45,331 nt of DNA from the NCBI GenBank assembly GCA_017521025.1, contig JAFXEB010000018.1:1-45331 (forward strand), read 5' to 3'. Position numbers and translations under genes: made by a program. Origin of the DNA: Clostridia bacterium. Its GTDB lineage: Bacteria > Bacillota > Clostridia > Oscillospirales > CAG-382. This document shows positions 1 through 8,073 of this stretch, one piece after another (the first letter of the stretch is position 1; every line of letters starts with the position of its first letter). Under the pieces are notes generated by a model. That model saw only the letters and a program-made list of their open reading frames with translations. It ran no database searches and was not told where the DNA came from.

Positions 1-51
1 GAGAAAAGTTCTCCGAAATTTTTGTATATTTTTATATTTTTTCGTTCAAAA

Positions 52-228
52 CGAACCTCGGCTCGCAGTACTTAGTACAGCTATCGCCTCGGTTCGTCTT
101 GTCTGCACTCTTTCTCAGCAGTCTGCCAAGCTGATGACAAGTTTGTCATCAAGCTGCGGTCAGCAGAGAAAAAACTCTGCTGACCTTTTCTTGTCGGGGT
201 CCCCAAGAAGCTGTCAAGCTTCTTGGGG
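52..228. repeat. Cluster of hairpins at the window start
   Basis: Several inverted repeats follow one another before the first gene. An imperfect one spans 52-96 (CGAACC to GGTTCG). A 9-bp stem lies at 132-140/143-151, an 11-bp stem with an A6 loop at 158-168/175-185, and a 12-bp stem with a GTCA loop at 201-212/217-228. The last has a T-rich tail and is listed separately as a terminator. The gene they would follow lies outside the window. A copy of the 52-71 segment with one inserted base recurs at 45076-45096. Confidence 0.6.
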
Positions 229-250
229 TGGTTTTCTTTTTTTGGGCTTT
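201..250 (+). terminator. Rho-independent terminator of an off-window gene
   Basis: A 12-bp perfect stem (CCCCAAGAAGCT paired with AGCTTCTTGGGG) with a four-base loop is followed by TGGTTTTCTTTTTTT. It reads as a plus-strand terminator for a gene to the left of the window and insulates the promoter at 265-294. Confidence 0.75.
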
Positions 251-258
251 TTTATTCA

Positions 259-277
259 CCCTACTTGACAAGTAGGG
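259..277. promoter_or_regulatory. Palindromic operator candidate over a -35 box
   Basis: CCCTACTTGACAAGTAGGG is a perfect inverted repeat (8-bp arms, GAC centre) that contains the TTGACA -35 hexamer of the promoter at 265-294. Placement and symmetry suit a dimeric repressor. No regulator gene is adjacent, so the binding protein is unknown. Confidence 0.55.
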
Positions 278-294
278 TATAGTCATGTTATAAT
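265..294 (+). promoter_or_regulatory. Sigma-A-type promoter of the PepSY gene
   Basis: TTGACA at 265-270 and TATAAT at 289-294 match both consensus hexamers with an 18-bp spacer. Transcription would start near 301 and give a leader of about 88 nt before the ATG at 389. Confidence 0.8.
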
Positions 295-388
295 CAATAC
301 GAAAAAGGTATGGTTTAAAATTCAAATAAAGAGCTTGCCGAAACGGGGCAGGCTTTGGCGACGGATATTTACGGAAAGGAGACATACT

Positions 389-790
389 ATGAAAAAAAGA
401 TTTTTTGTGTTACCGGCATTGGGCTTAGTACTGCTCTTATGCCTTGGTATTATTGCAGGTCTTGGTAACGGCAGTATCGGCGCCGCCGCAAATCCAACAG
501 AGTGGGCAGACGGCTCCCCATACAGAACGGCGGCACCTACAGGTGCGACTGAGCCGCCTGCAGAGTCGGTAGTCTCCACGCCTGCCGCCGAATACATCGG
601 CTGGGAAAGGGCAAAGGAGATAGTGCTTGCCGACCTCGGAGTGAAGGAGACGGATATCCGTGATGCAGACTGCGAGCTTGAGCGTGGCAGATACGAGATA
701 GATTTCGACCACGGCGGCTACGAGTACGAATACTTGGTAGATGCGCTCACGGGGGAGATACTCCACAGAGAGAGGGAATTTGACCGTTGA
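389..790 (+). CDS. Secreted or membrane-anchored PepSY-domain protein
   Basis: 133 residues. A short basic N-terminus (MKKR) and a hydrophobic segment at about 5-27 act as signal peptide or anchor. A Pro/Thr/Ala-rich linker follows, then one PepSY domain at about 68-133 with the typical start YIGWERAKEIVLADLG and the end LVDALTGEILHRE. PepSY modules are small extracytoplasmic domains thought to bind or inhibit peptidases or partner proteins; no substrate can be assigned. The ATG at 389 is chosen over an upstream in-frame start at 335 because GGAAAGGAGA lies just before it and the signal sequence begins there. Transcribed alone from the promoter at 265-294, which carries a palindrome that may be an operator. 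Confidence 0.85.
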   Translation: MKKRFFVLPALGLVLLLCLGIIAGLGNGSIGAAANPTEWADGSPYRTAAPTGATEPPAESVVSTPAAEYIGWERAKEIVLADLGVKETDIRDADCELERGRYEIDFDHGGYEYEYLVDALTGEILHREREFDR

Positions 791-795
791 CAGAG

Positions 796-870
796 GGATG
801 CGCCGTGAGGCGCAAGCAGAGATAAAGCTTTTTTCATGCAGAGGCGGAGGGGTCTTTCACCCTCCGCCTC
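796..870. terminator. Convergent terminator hairpins
   Basis: Two stems lie between convergent genes. TGCGCC-GTGA-GGCGCA (about 799-814) is followed after 14 nt by CTTTTTT. A perfect 11-bp stem spans 841-851/860-870. The second has no good T tract on either side, so the first is the more likely terminator of the PepSY transcript and the second may serve as a bidirectional block. Confidence 0.5.
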
Positions 871-886
871 ACTCCGTTATAGGTCT

Positions 887-1351
887 TTATTTATAGCCAA
901 GCTTTTCTACAGTTTCTGTAATGCTGTCCTTATGAGCCTTGTCGGCGGTGCAATATATGATAGTATCAGCTATACGGGACACAAGGTAAAAGCTGTTGCC
1001 TGAGGTAAAATGGCGGTAGCTATGGTCCCCGAAGCTTGTGGAAAGGCTCATAACAAAGGTGTTGTTGCCACGCTCATAGGCGGCGACTATTTCATCAAAA
1101 ACGCCCCTTGCCGTGGCTGCGTCAGGAAGCAGGCTGTAGTTAAGCACATAGCCGCTGTATTTCGCCGCCAACAGCTTGATCACCGTACCGTCCTCGCCGA
1201 CATCGCCCTCGGTAACTGTAAAGCCTATCTCCTCGCACCTTTCCCTGAACTCCTCGGGTGAAAGTGCGGTTTTCTCGCCGCAGCCCGTGGCGGAAAGCAC
1301 TAAAACAAAAGCCGCACACAGGGCAAAAAGTCTTATACAAAGCATTTTCAT
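887..1351 (-). CDS. Small predicted lipoprotein, function unknown
   Basis: 154 residues. The N-terminus MKMLCIRLFALCAAFVLVLS followed by ATGC is a type II signal peptide with a lipobox-like Cys at about residue 24, so the mature protein should be lipid-anchored on the outer face of the membrane. The rest is a compact acidic alpha/beta-type domain of about 125 residues with two later Cys that I cannot place in a family. AAGGAG stands 8 nt before the ATG. A consensus promoter at 1384-1412 drives it, overlapping the end of the upstream CDF gene, so it appears to be a separate transcription unit. Confidence 0.8.
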   Translation of the reverse strand: MKMLCIRLFALCAAFVLVLSATGCGEKTALSPEEFRERCEEIGFTVTEGDVGEDGTVIKLLAAKYSGYVLNYSLLPDAATARGVFDEIVAAYERGNNTFVMSLSTSFGDHSYRHFTSGNSFYLVSRIADTIIYCTADKAHKDSITETVEKLGYK

Positions 1352-1383
1352 AAAACAGCACTCCTTCTTTTTGTCATATTCTC

Positions 1384-1412
1384 ATTATATCCCCGCTTTT
1401 GCCTCTTGTCAA
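1384..1412 (-). promoter_or_regulatory. Sigma-A-type promoter of the small lipoprotein gene
   Basis: On the minus strand TTGACA (1412-1407), a 17-bp spacer and TATAAT (1389-1384) match the consensus fully. The -35 box overlaps the stop codon of the CDF gene. Confidence 0.8.
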
Positions 1413-2233
1413 GGCTCGCCGCAGGGCTCATCCTTCGCCTCGGTCTCCAGCGTTGCGTGGGCAATGCCCAAGGCGGCAAGCACCTGCCTCACCTCGGATT
1501 TCAGCTCATACAGGTCACTGCGGCAGGTTACGATATGCAGTGTGGCACAGCTTACAGTGCCGTCAAAGCTCCGCAGGTGCAGGTGGTGCACCTCCTCTAC
1601 GCCCTCCACTGCCTCCACCGCCTTTTTAACCGACTCCACCGACAGCCCCTCGGGCGTTTTATCAAGGAACAGAGGCAATATCCTCCTGAAGGACTGGACA
1701 GCTCCCCACATAATAAACAGCGCAACTCCTATGGACAGCAGTGCGTCCACCGCCGCAAAGCCCGTAAGGCAGTAAACCGCCGCCCCAACAAGTACAGCCG
1801 TCCAGCCAAGCACGTCCTCCGCCATGTGCAAATGCACCGCCTTCTGGTTAAGGCTCTCGCCGCCCCGTGTAAGGTATGCGGCAGTCAGGTTTGCCCCAAG
1901 ACCGAAGATTGCAAAGAACACCATACCGCCGCCGTGTATAGGCTCGGGGTCAAAAAGCCTCGACAGGGCAAAGAATATCACCGTGACCGACCCTGCAATA
2001 AGCACCGTGTCCGTTACCGCCGCACCAAGCACAGAGTAGCGCAGATAACCGTAGGTGTGTCGGTCGTCGGGCGCACGCCTGCTCTTTTTTTCCAGATAAT
2101 AGGCTACCCCCACGCTTGCCGCGTCCCCAAGGTCGTGCATAGCGTCCGATAGAATGGCAACACTGCCCGTAAGCAAGCCGCCCGCAAACTCAAATATCGC
2201 TGACAAAAGATTCAGCGCAAAAACAAAAAGCAT
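1409..2233 (-). CDS. Cation diffusion facilitator (CDF) family transporter
   Basis: 274 residues. A CDF exporter moves divalent cations such as Zn, Fe, Co or Mn out of the cytoplasm by proton antiport. The first helix is followed by the hallmark LTGSVAILSDAMHDLGD, whose Asp residues belong to the TM2 metal site (usually HDxxD/DxxxD). A second pair of acidic/His residues lies in HMAEDVLGW. Six hydrophobic segments precede a cytoplasmic domain of about 80 residues with VEGVEEVHHLHLRSFDG, typical of the family. The ATG at 2233 has no good ribosome site; an in-frame ATT at 2251 lies 7 nt behind GGAGG and would add six residues (see findings). Metal specificity cannot be read from sequence. Confidence 0.9.
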   Translation of the reverse strand: MLFVFALNLLSAIFEFAGGLLTGSVAILSDAMHDLGDAASVGVAYYLEKKSRRAPDDRHTYGYLRYSVLGAAVTDTVLIAGSVTVIFFALSRLFDPEPIHGGGMVFFAIFGLGANLTAAYLTRGGESLNQKAVHLHMAEDVLGWTAVLVGAAVYCLTGFAAVDALLSIGVALFIMWGAVQSFRRILPLFLDKTPEGLSVESVKKAVEAVEGVEEVHHLHLRSFDGTVSCATLHIVTCRSDLYELKSEVRQVLAALGIAHATLETEAKDEPCGEP

Positions 2234-2311
2234 ACCTTTTCCGCTCTTAATGCTACCGCCTCCAAATACAGATATAATAGCATTGTATGCGCTTCAGGGG
2301 ACTTTTGTTGC

Positions 2312-3439
2312 TCAGCCCTTTAAAATAAAAGGCGTTTTTGCAAGGGCAGTACCGTAAGCGCCAAGGGCGGGTACGCACATAGCCGCCGCTTCGTCCGCCA
2401 TAAGCGTGCGCTCTGCCTGCGCCCTTGCCGCCCCCTCAAGCTCCTTATAACGGGCAGGCTTGGTCAGCACGGGCAGGGCGGTGTTCTTTTTGAGCTTTTT
2501 CATAAAAGCGGTGCCCCTCTGCGTAGCCGCAAGCAGAGCGGTGTAGGCAGGCGGTGCCTTTACCTCCTCTGCTCTGATTCCAAGCCACGCCGCCACTATG
2601 GCACGGCGCACCCTTGCGGCGGTGTATACCTTGCCCGTGGCAAGCGCCACCGCCTCTTTAAGCTCGCTTGCCTGCCTTGCGGCGTTCCTCAGGGTAGCGG
2701 CAAGCTCCTTGCCCATACAGTAAAGGCTCTCGTCCACGCCCTCCCTCATCAGGTACAGCAGGTGTCGCTCCATATACTCGATGCGCCGCCTCTCCGCAAA
2801 AAACTCGGGATAGGGCACGTGGGGCGCAATTTCTGCCGCCGCCCGTATTTCCGTGGCACTCTCAAGGCTCATATCCCGTTCCACCGCAAAGGGCGTGAGA
2901 GGCAGATTTTCACCCTTGATGGCGGTCAGATATTCCACCGCAAGCAGATTGTTGGGCTTTGCCAGCACTGCCGCCGCCTCTGCGCCCAGATATCGCTCTG
3001 TCAGCGCACATTTTGCCTTGGGGTAGGAGAGTGAGGGCTCAGCCTTTATTGCGGCGGCTACCTCTTTTTCAAAGCTCTCTGCCGAGCAGAGGTCGGCTAT
3101 CTCCGCTATCCATCTGCCCCCGTCCTCCGCTCCGAAGGCAAGGCTGTCCACGCCCACTGTGGCGGCAAGCCTTGCGCCTGCCGTGGCAAAGTCTGCGCCC
3201 GAGGCAACGCAATAGGGGAAAGGCAGCTCCAGCACAAGGTCCATACCCCCCGTGACTGCGGCGGCGGCACGGCTGTACTTGTCTGCCACTGCCACCTCCC
3301 CCCGCTGAACGAAGGAGCCGCTCATTATGCCCACAACGGTGCCGTATTCGGCACGCAGCTTGTCTATCTGATATTTATGTCCGTAGTGAAAGGGATTGTA
3401 TTCACATATCACCGCTACGGTTTTTTCTTTATTTTCCAT
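2312..3439 (-). CDS. tRNA(Met) cytidine acetate ligase TmcAL
   Basis: 375 residues. TmcAL makes N4-acetylcytidine at the wobble base of elongator tRNA-Met from acetate and ATP. The nucleotidyltransferase HxGH motif is seen as HYGH at residues 18-21 inside CEYNPFHYGH, followed by the family signature SGSFVQRGE at 40-48 and the conserved DLVLELPFPYCVASGADFA block. The start at 3439 is supported by GGGAAAGG upstream and by family alignment; the frame stays open further upstream. It is somewhat shorter than Bacillus YlbM (about 415). It is divergent from ackA, a common clostridial pairing, and both could draw on an acetate/acetyl-phosphate economy (inference). Confidence 0.93.
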   Translation of the reverse strand: MENKEKTVAVICEYNPFHYGHKYQIDKLRAEYGTVVGIMSGSFVQRGEVAVADKYSRAAAAVTGGMDLVLELPFPYCVASGADFATAGARLAATVGVDSLAFGAEDGGRWIAEIADLCSAESFEKEVAAAIKAEPSLSYPKAKCALTERYLGAEAAAVLAKPNNLLAVEYLTAIKGENLPLTPFAVERDMSLESATEIRAAAEIAPHVPYPEFFAERRRIEYMERHLLYLMREGVDESLYCMGKELAATLRNAARQASELKEAVALATGKVYTAARVRRAIVAAWLGIRAEEVKAPPAYTALLAATQRGTAFMKKLKKNTALPVLTKPARYKELEGAARAQAERTLMADEAAAMCVPALGAYGTALAKTPFILKG

Positions 3440-3458
3440 ATAAAAGCGCCTTTCCCTC

Positions 3459-3487
3459 TTGCAATATTTTTTGAATGGTAGTATAAT
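3459..3487 (+). promoter_or_regulatory. Promoter of ackA
   Basis: TTGCAA (3459-3464), a 17-bp spacer and TATAAT (3482-3487). It lies in the 87-bp gap between divergent tmcAL and ackA and gives a leader of about 33 nt with TAAGGAG at 3511-3517. Confidence 0.8.
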
Positions 3488-3526
3488 CTCTGTGTATGAA
3501 TAATTTTTTGTAAGGAGTATTTTGTT

Positions 3527-4738
3527 ATGTTTATACTTGTTGTAAACGCAGGCAGCTCTTCTCTTAAATATCAGCTTTTTGATATGGATAAAGAGCAGGT
3601 TCTTGCTAAGGGTCTGTGCGAGCGCATCGGCATAGACGGCAAGATCACCCACACCAACCTTTTAAGCGGCGAAAAGCTCGCTAAGGAAGTGGATATGCCC
3701 TCCCATAACGAGGCTACCCGTGCTATGATAGACGCTCTTCTTGATGCTCAGTACGGCGTTATCAAGGATATGAGCGATATCTCCGCTATCGGCCACCGTG
3801 TAGTACAGGGCGGTCCTTGGATAACCAAGCCCACTCTCGTTACTGACGAGGCTATAGAGGACCTTAAGAAGTGCGTAGTGCTTGCGCCCCTTCACACTCC
3901 TCCTCACCTTCAGGGCATCGAGGGCTGTAAGGCTGTAATGCCCAACACCCCCATGGTGCTGGTTATCGACACTTCCTTCCACGCTACTATTCCCGAGTAT
4001 GCTTCCACCTTCCCCATTGATATAAAGGTTGCCAGAAAGCATCATATCAAGCGCTACGGTGCTCACGGTACCTCCCACAGATACGTGGCACAGGAGTGCG
4101 CTAAGTATCTTGGCAAGCCCGTTGAGGAGACTAAGATAATCACCTGCCATCTGGGCAACGGCTCCTCTATCAGCGCAGTTAAGGGCGGCAAGGTAGTTGA
4201 TACCAGCATGGGCTTTACCCCTCTTGACGGTATCATTATGGGCTCCCGCTGCGGCGCTATCGACCCTGCAGTTGTTCCCTACGTTATGGAGAAGGAGAAC
4301 ATCCCCGTAAACGAGATAGGCGACTGGATGAACAAAAAGTGCGGTCTCCTTGGCGTTTCCGGCGTTTCCAGCGACCTGCGTGACGTTCACAAGGCTATCA
4401 AGGAGGGCAACGCAGACGCTAAGCTCGCCTTTGAGATCCTTATTTACGGTATAAAGAAGTACGTTGGTGCATACGCCGCCGCTATGAACGGCGTTGACGC
4501 CGTTGTGTTCACCGCAGGCATCGGTGAGAACGATGAGGACGTGCGCTTTGGTGCCCTTAAGGATATGGATTATCTGGGCATCAAGATAGACGAGGAGAAG
4601 AACCTTAAGGTACGCTCTCTCCCTGCTCCCTGCGACATCTCCGTAGAAGGCACACCCGTACGTGTATTCGTTATCCCCACCAATGAGGAGCTTGTTATCG
4701 CAAGAGACACTAAAGAGGTTCTTGCTTCTATCAAATAG
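3527..4738 (+). CDS. Acetate kinase
   Basis: 403 residues, full length for the family. Catalyses acetyl-phosphate + ADP to acetate + ATP, the substrate-level ATP step of acetate fermentation. Visible ASKHA-fold motifs are VNAGSSSLKY near the N-terminus, GHRVVQGG, the HGTSH segment, CHLGNGSS, GSRCGAIDP and FTAGIGENDEDVR near the C-terminus. It has its own promoter and a strong terminator, so it is monocistronic. The usual partner phosphotransacetylase is not in the window. Codon use is strongly biased to frequent codons (GTT, GCT, AAG, GGC), as expected for a highly expressed enzyme. Confidence 0.98.
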   Translation: MFILVVNAGSSSLKYQLFDMDKEQVLAKGLCERIGIDGKITHTNLLSGEKLAKEVDMPSHNEATRAMIDALLDAQYGVIKDMSDISAIGHRVVQGGPWITKPTLVTDEAIEDLKKCVVLAPLHTPPHLQGIEGCKAVMPNTPMVLVIDTSFHATIPEYASTFPIDIKVARKHHIKRYGAHGTSHRYVAQECAKYLGKPVEETKIITCHLGNGSSISAVKGGKVVDTSMGFTPLDGIIMGSRCGAIDPAVVPYVMEKENIPVNEIGDWMNKKCGLLGVSGVSSDLRDVHKAIKEGNADAKLAFEILIYGIKKYVGAYAAAMNGVDAVVFTAGIGENDEDVRFGALKDMDYLGIKIDEEKNLKVRSLPAPCDISVEGTPVRVFVIPTNEELVIARDTKEVLASIK

Positions 4739-4766
4739 AATACAGTATATTTTCACAACAGTCAAT

Positions 4767-4796
4767 AAAAAATCGCCCTGCGGGGCGATTTTTTGC
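4767..4796 (+). terminator. Rho-independent terminator after ackA
   Basis: AAAATCGCCC-TGCG-GGGCGATTTT is a perfect stem with a four-base loop, preceded by an A run and followed by further T residues. It ends the ackA transcript. Confidence 0.92.
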
Positions 4797-4880
4797 TTTG
4801 GTGCCTTGGTGCTTTTGCTTAATTTCAGACGGTATGCTTTGTGCGTAGTGCCGAAATTCCTCGCCGAAACGCCCGCTTCG

Positions 4881-4909
4881 TTGACTTTTGAGGGATAATC
4901 ATTTATACT
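4881..4909 (+). promoter_or_regulatory. Promoter of the large secreted protein
   Basis: TTGACT (4881-4886), a 17-bp spacer and TATACT (4904-4909). The leader is about 36 nt and carries CAGGGGGA before the ATG at 4952. Confidence 0.75.
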
Positions 4910-4951
4910 TATAATATATATTGGCGTAATTTATCGCAGGGGGACAAAGAG

Positions 4952-7873
4952 ATGAAGACAAGACTTAAAATGATGCTTGCGTTTTTGCTGGCGCTTGTAA
5001 TGGGGCTTTCCGTGTTACCTGCCATGACGGCAGAGGTGGACGAGGGCGGCATGGTTGCAGACGCAGTTGCTACAAGCTACAGCCTCAAGGCATACACGGG
5101 CTCTTACTCCAACGTTGACGGCACCTACGGCGGCGTTGACAATCTGGGCAGATATCTTGCCACGGATTACGAGGCAGGCGGCGTAAGGGCAGGCAGATAC
5201 GTGGGTATCTTCTACTTCCTGTGGCAGGGCGAGCACGGCACCAGCGGCCCATACGACAACACCAAGATAGTTGCCAACAACCCCTCTGCCGTCGGCTCCG
5301 AGTCTGCGTGGCTGGCATCGGGTGGCGGCGCTCAGGGTGCCCACCATTTCTGGGGCGAGCCCTTGTTTGGCTACTACACCTCCAAGGACACCTGGGTTAT
5401 GCGTAAGCACTGCCAGATGCTTACCGACGCAGGCGTTGACTTTATCTGCTTTGACGCTACAAACGGCTTCTCCTATACCGACCGTGTAAAGGAGCTTATT
5501 GCAGTTTGGTACGAGTATCTCGAGCAGGGCTATGACGTGCCTAAGCTTGTTTTCTACACCAACACAAGCTCAGGCGCTACTATGAACACGATCTACACCA
5601 ACATATACGCCAACTCCTCGCTGGCGGCTAAGTATCCCCGTCTGTCCGAGCTGTGGTTTAATTGGGACGGCAAGCCGCTTATTATAGGCAACAGCGCTGA
5701 CACGGCGCTTTCCTCTGCGGCTAAGAGCTTTTTCCGTATCAAGGCTAACCAGTGGCCCAATGAGACAAAGAAGGCTGACGGCTTCCCTTGGATGGAGTTC
5801 TCCCGTTTGCTTACCACATCCTCCGTTTACGGTCTTAACGGCAGGAAAGAGGTTATGAACGTTTCCGTAGCACAGCATAACGCCACTATCCGCTTCAGTG
5901 CCTCTGCCTGGTACGGCGGTAACGACCGCACAAGGAGCTATCACAACGGCGCCAACGATAAGGGCTCACAGGCGTATCTCTACGGCTATAACTTTGCCGA
6001 GCAGTGGAACTACGCCCTGAATCAGGACCCGGAGATGATATTCGTCACCGGTTGGAACGAGTGGGTGGCTCAGCGTCAGCCTGCGGCATCGGGTCAGCCT
6101 ATAGTTTTTGTTGACTGCGCAGACTATAATACCAGCCGTGACTGTGAGCCTATGCGTGGCTATTATACTGATAATTATTACATTCAGCTTATCGACTATA
6201 TCAGACAGTACAAGGGCACTATTTCCCGTGTTTATGTGGGTGACGGTACTACTATCAATATGACAGGCAGCTTCGATCAGTGGAGCGCCTCTGCCATCAC
6301 GGCAAAATACACCGATTACAGAAACGATACCGTAGACAGAAACACCAAGGGCTTTGGCGACATAAGCTACGTCAACACCACGGGCAGGAACGATATCGTC
6401 AGCGCAAAGGCGGCTAAGGACGCCAACTACTTCTATTTCTACGTTGAGACGGCAGACACACTCAGCCCCTCTACCGACGATAACTGGATGACACTGTTCC
6501 TCAGCATAGGCAACAACGATAACCCCAACTGGCGTGGCTATAACTACGCCGTAAACCTTGAGTCGCCTAAAAACGCTACCACCGCTTACCTGCATCAGAG
6601 TCAGGGCGGCTGGAAATGGGCTAAGGTCGGCACCGTACAGATGAAGGTAGAGGGCAATAAGATGATGGTTGCCGTTCCTCGCTCCACTGTTTCGGCAAGC
6701 GATGAGCTGTTCCATGTGGAGTTCAAGTGGGCGGACAACTATACCGACGGCGACCTCTGGACTTTCTATACCGACGGCGATACCGCTCCCTACGGCAGAC
6801 TTAACTACGTGTTCTCCAACAGCAAAAAGGTTGCCTCCTCGTCATCCGACACGGGCAGCCCCATAGCCAAGAGCTTTAAGATAACCCAGTCCACTCCCGA
6901 TTCCTATACCATAAGCTGTACCGTGGACGATGAATACGGCATAAGCCACGTGTATTTCCCCACGTGGACAGAGGAGGGCTGGCAGGATGACCTGATCTGG
7001 GTGCCTGCTACCATCAGCGGCAGGACTGCCTCGGCAACCATCAAGCGCTCCGATTTCGGTGGCGCATACGGCAAGTATATAACCCATATCTACGTCTACG
7101 ATAAGGCAGGTAACTACAGCTTTGTGGGTGAGCGTACGGCGTATATGGAGACTACTATGCCCACCATATCCAACGTGGTCTTTTCGGATATCTCCTCCAA
7201 GGGCTATACCATAAGCTGTACAATAACAGATGATTCGTTGGCTAAGGTCGAGTTCCCCACGTGGACTGTGGCAGGCGGTCAGGATGACCTTGTGTGGCTT
7301 ACGGGCACCATCAGCGGCAGCACCGTGACCTGCCGTGTAAACGTCTCAAAGTTCGGCGGCGCTCAGGGCGAGTATATCACCCATATCTATGCCACCGACT
7401 CCAGCGGCAATCAGAAGGGCTACAACCCCAACAAAACCGTTATCGTAAAGGATTATGACGAGTTTGCGCTGACAGATGCAGGCGCCGCTCTCTACGATAT
7501 GAACAGGTCCGATGGAAGTATAGCAGGACTCTCCACAGGGATGACAGTCGCCACGCTGGCAGGCTATTTTGCCTGCGAGATAGCAGTCTACAATGCTTCG
7601 GGCACTGCTGTAACGGACAGCTCCGTAATCGGTACGGGCTACGTTATCAAGGGCGTCAATACGGGCGAGGCGGATCCCAAGGTCACCGCAATAGTTGTGG
7701 GCGATACAACGGGTGACGGTCTTATCACCTCTGCCGACTACATTCTTGTAAAAAGCAGCATCCGTGGCACCGCAGAGCTTACGGGTATCTACGGTAGGGC
7801 GGCGGATATGAGCGGCAACGGGGCTATAGAGAGCGCTGACTATCTGTTGTCACGCCAAGCTATCACTAAATAG
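4952..7873 (+). CDS. Secreted GH99/GH71-like multidomain protein with dockerin-like C-terminus
   Basis: 973 residues. Signal peptide at about 1-27. At about 75-425 there is a domain resembling GH71/GH99-like TIM-barrel enzymes, with VGIFYFLWQGEHG (from about 82), HHFWGEPLFGYY, DAGVDFICFDATNGF (about 160-173) and VTGWNEWVAQ (about 366-375). At about 427-630 lies a beta-rich region like CBM9/DOMON modules. Two related repeats at about 637-735 and 736-832 share YTISC and GxYITHIY and resemble GBS Bsp-like repeats. The C-terminus has two F-hand loops, DTTGDGLITSAD (918) and DMSGNGAIESAD (952), the type I dockerin pattern. It is probably an extracellular glycan-active enzyme, but the catalytic acids cannot be assigned and no cohesin or other carbohydrate gene is nearby. 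Expressed alone. Confidence 0.75.
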   Translation: MKTRLKMMLAFLLALVMGLSVLPAMTAEVDEGGMVADAVATSYSLKAYTGSYSNVDGTYGGVDNLGRYLATDYEAGGVRAGRYVGIFYFLWQGEHGTSGPYDNTKIVANNPSAVGSESAWLASGGGAQGAHHFWGEPLFGYYTSKDTWVMRKHCQMLTDAGVDFICFDATNGFSYTDRVKELIAVWYEYLEQGYDVPKLVFYTNTSSGATMNTIYTNIYANSSLAAKYPRLSELWFNWDGKPLIIGNSADTALSSAAKSFFRIKANQWPNETKKADGFPWMEFSRLLTTSSVYGLNGRKEVMNVSVAQHNATIRFSASAWYGGNDRTRSYHNGANDKGSQAYLYGYNFAEQWNYALNQDPEMIFVTGWNEWVAQRQPAASGQPIVFVDCADYNTSRDCEPMRGYYTDNYYIQLIDYIRQYKGTISRVYVGDGTTINMTGSFDQWSASAITAKYTDYRNDTVDRNTKGFGDISYVNTTGRNDIVSAKAAKDANYFYFYVETADTLSPSTDDNWMTLFLSIGNNDNPNWRGYNYAVNLESPKNATTAYLHQSQGGWKWAKVGTVQMKVEGNKMMVAVPRSTVSASDELFHVEFKWADNYTDGDLWTFYTDGDTAPYGRLNYVFSNSKKVASSSSDTGSPIAKSFKITQSTPDSYTISCTVDDEYGISHVYFPTWTEEGWQDDLIWVPATISGRTASATIKRSDFGGAYGKYITHIYVYDKAGNYSFVGERTAYMETTMPTISNVVFSDISSKGYTISCTITDDSLAKVEFPTWTVAGGQDDLVWLTGTISGSTVTCRVNVSKFGGAQGEYITHIYATDSSGNQKGYNPNKTVIVKDYDEFALTDAGAALYDMNRSDGSIAGLSTGMTVATLAGYFACEIAVYNASGTAVTDSSVIGTGYVIKGVNTGEADPKVTAIVVGDTTGDGLITSADYILVKSSIRGTAELTGIYGRAADMSGNGAIESADYLLSRQAITK

Positions 7874-7880
7874 CTGAGCG

Positions 7881-7912
7881 GGGTGAAATCTGCGTGGAGC
7901 GCAGAAAATTGA
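7881..7912 (+). repeat. Short post-gene repeat, copy 1
   Basis: A block beginning GGTGAAATCTGCGTGGAGCG directly after the stop codon is nearly repeated at 44966-44997 after the YebC-family gene, in each case 25-30 nt before the terminator hairpin. In this copy TCTGCG and CGCAGA can pair. Confidence 0.55.
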
Positions 7913-7936
7913 ATTTAATTTGGGTTTATTAATGAG

Positions 7937-7972
7937 ATTAAGGGCGGCAGAAATGCCGCCCTTAATGTGTTT
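7937..7972 (+). terminator. Rho-independent terminator of the secreted protein gene
   Basis: ATTAAGGGCGGCA (7937-7949) and TGCCGCCCTTAAT (7954-7966) form a 13-bp perfect stem closed by a GAAA tetraloop, followed by GTGTTTTG. Confidence 0.85.
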
Positions 7973-8073
7973 TGTATGTCGCTTTGTTTTGGCAATCTTC
8001 GTCTTGTCGTGATTCATTTGCACAGAGGGGGGTGCATTCAAGCCTCCCCTCTCTATTTCAGAGATATATTTCT

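Noticed and set aside
4952..7873. Complete cellulosome locus
   Set aside because: Only one protein with a dockerin-like end is seen; no cohesin, scaffoldin or further CAZyme is in the window.
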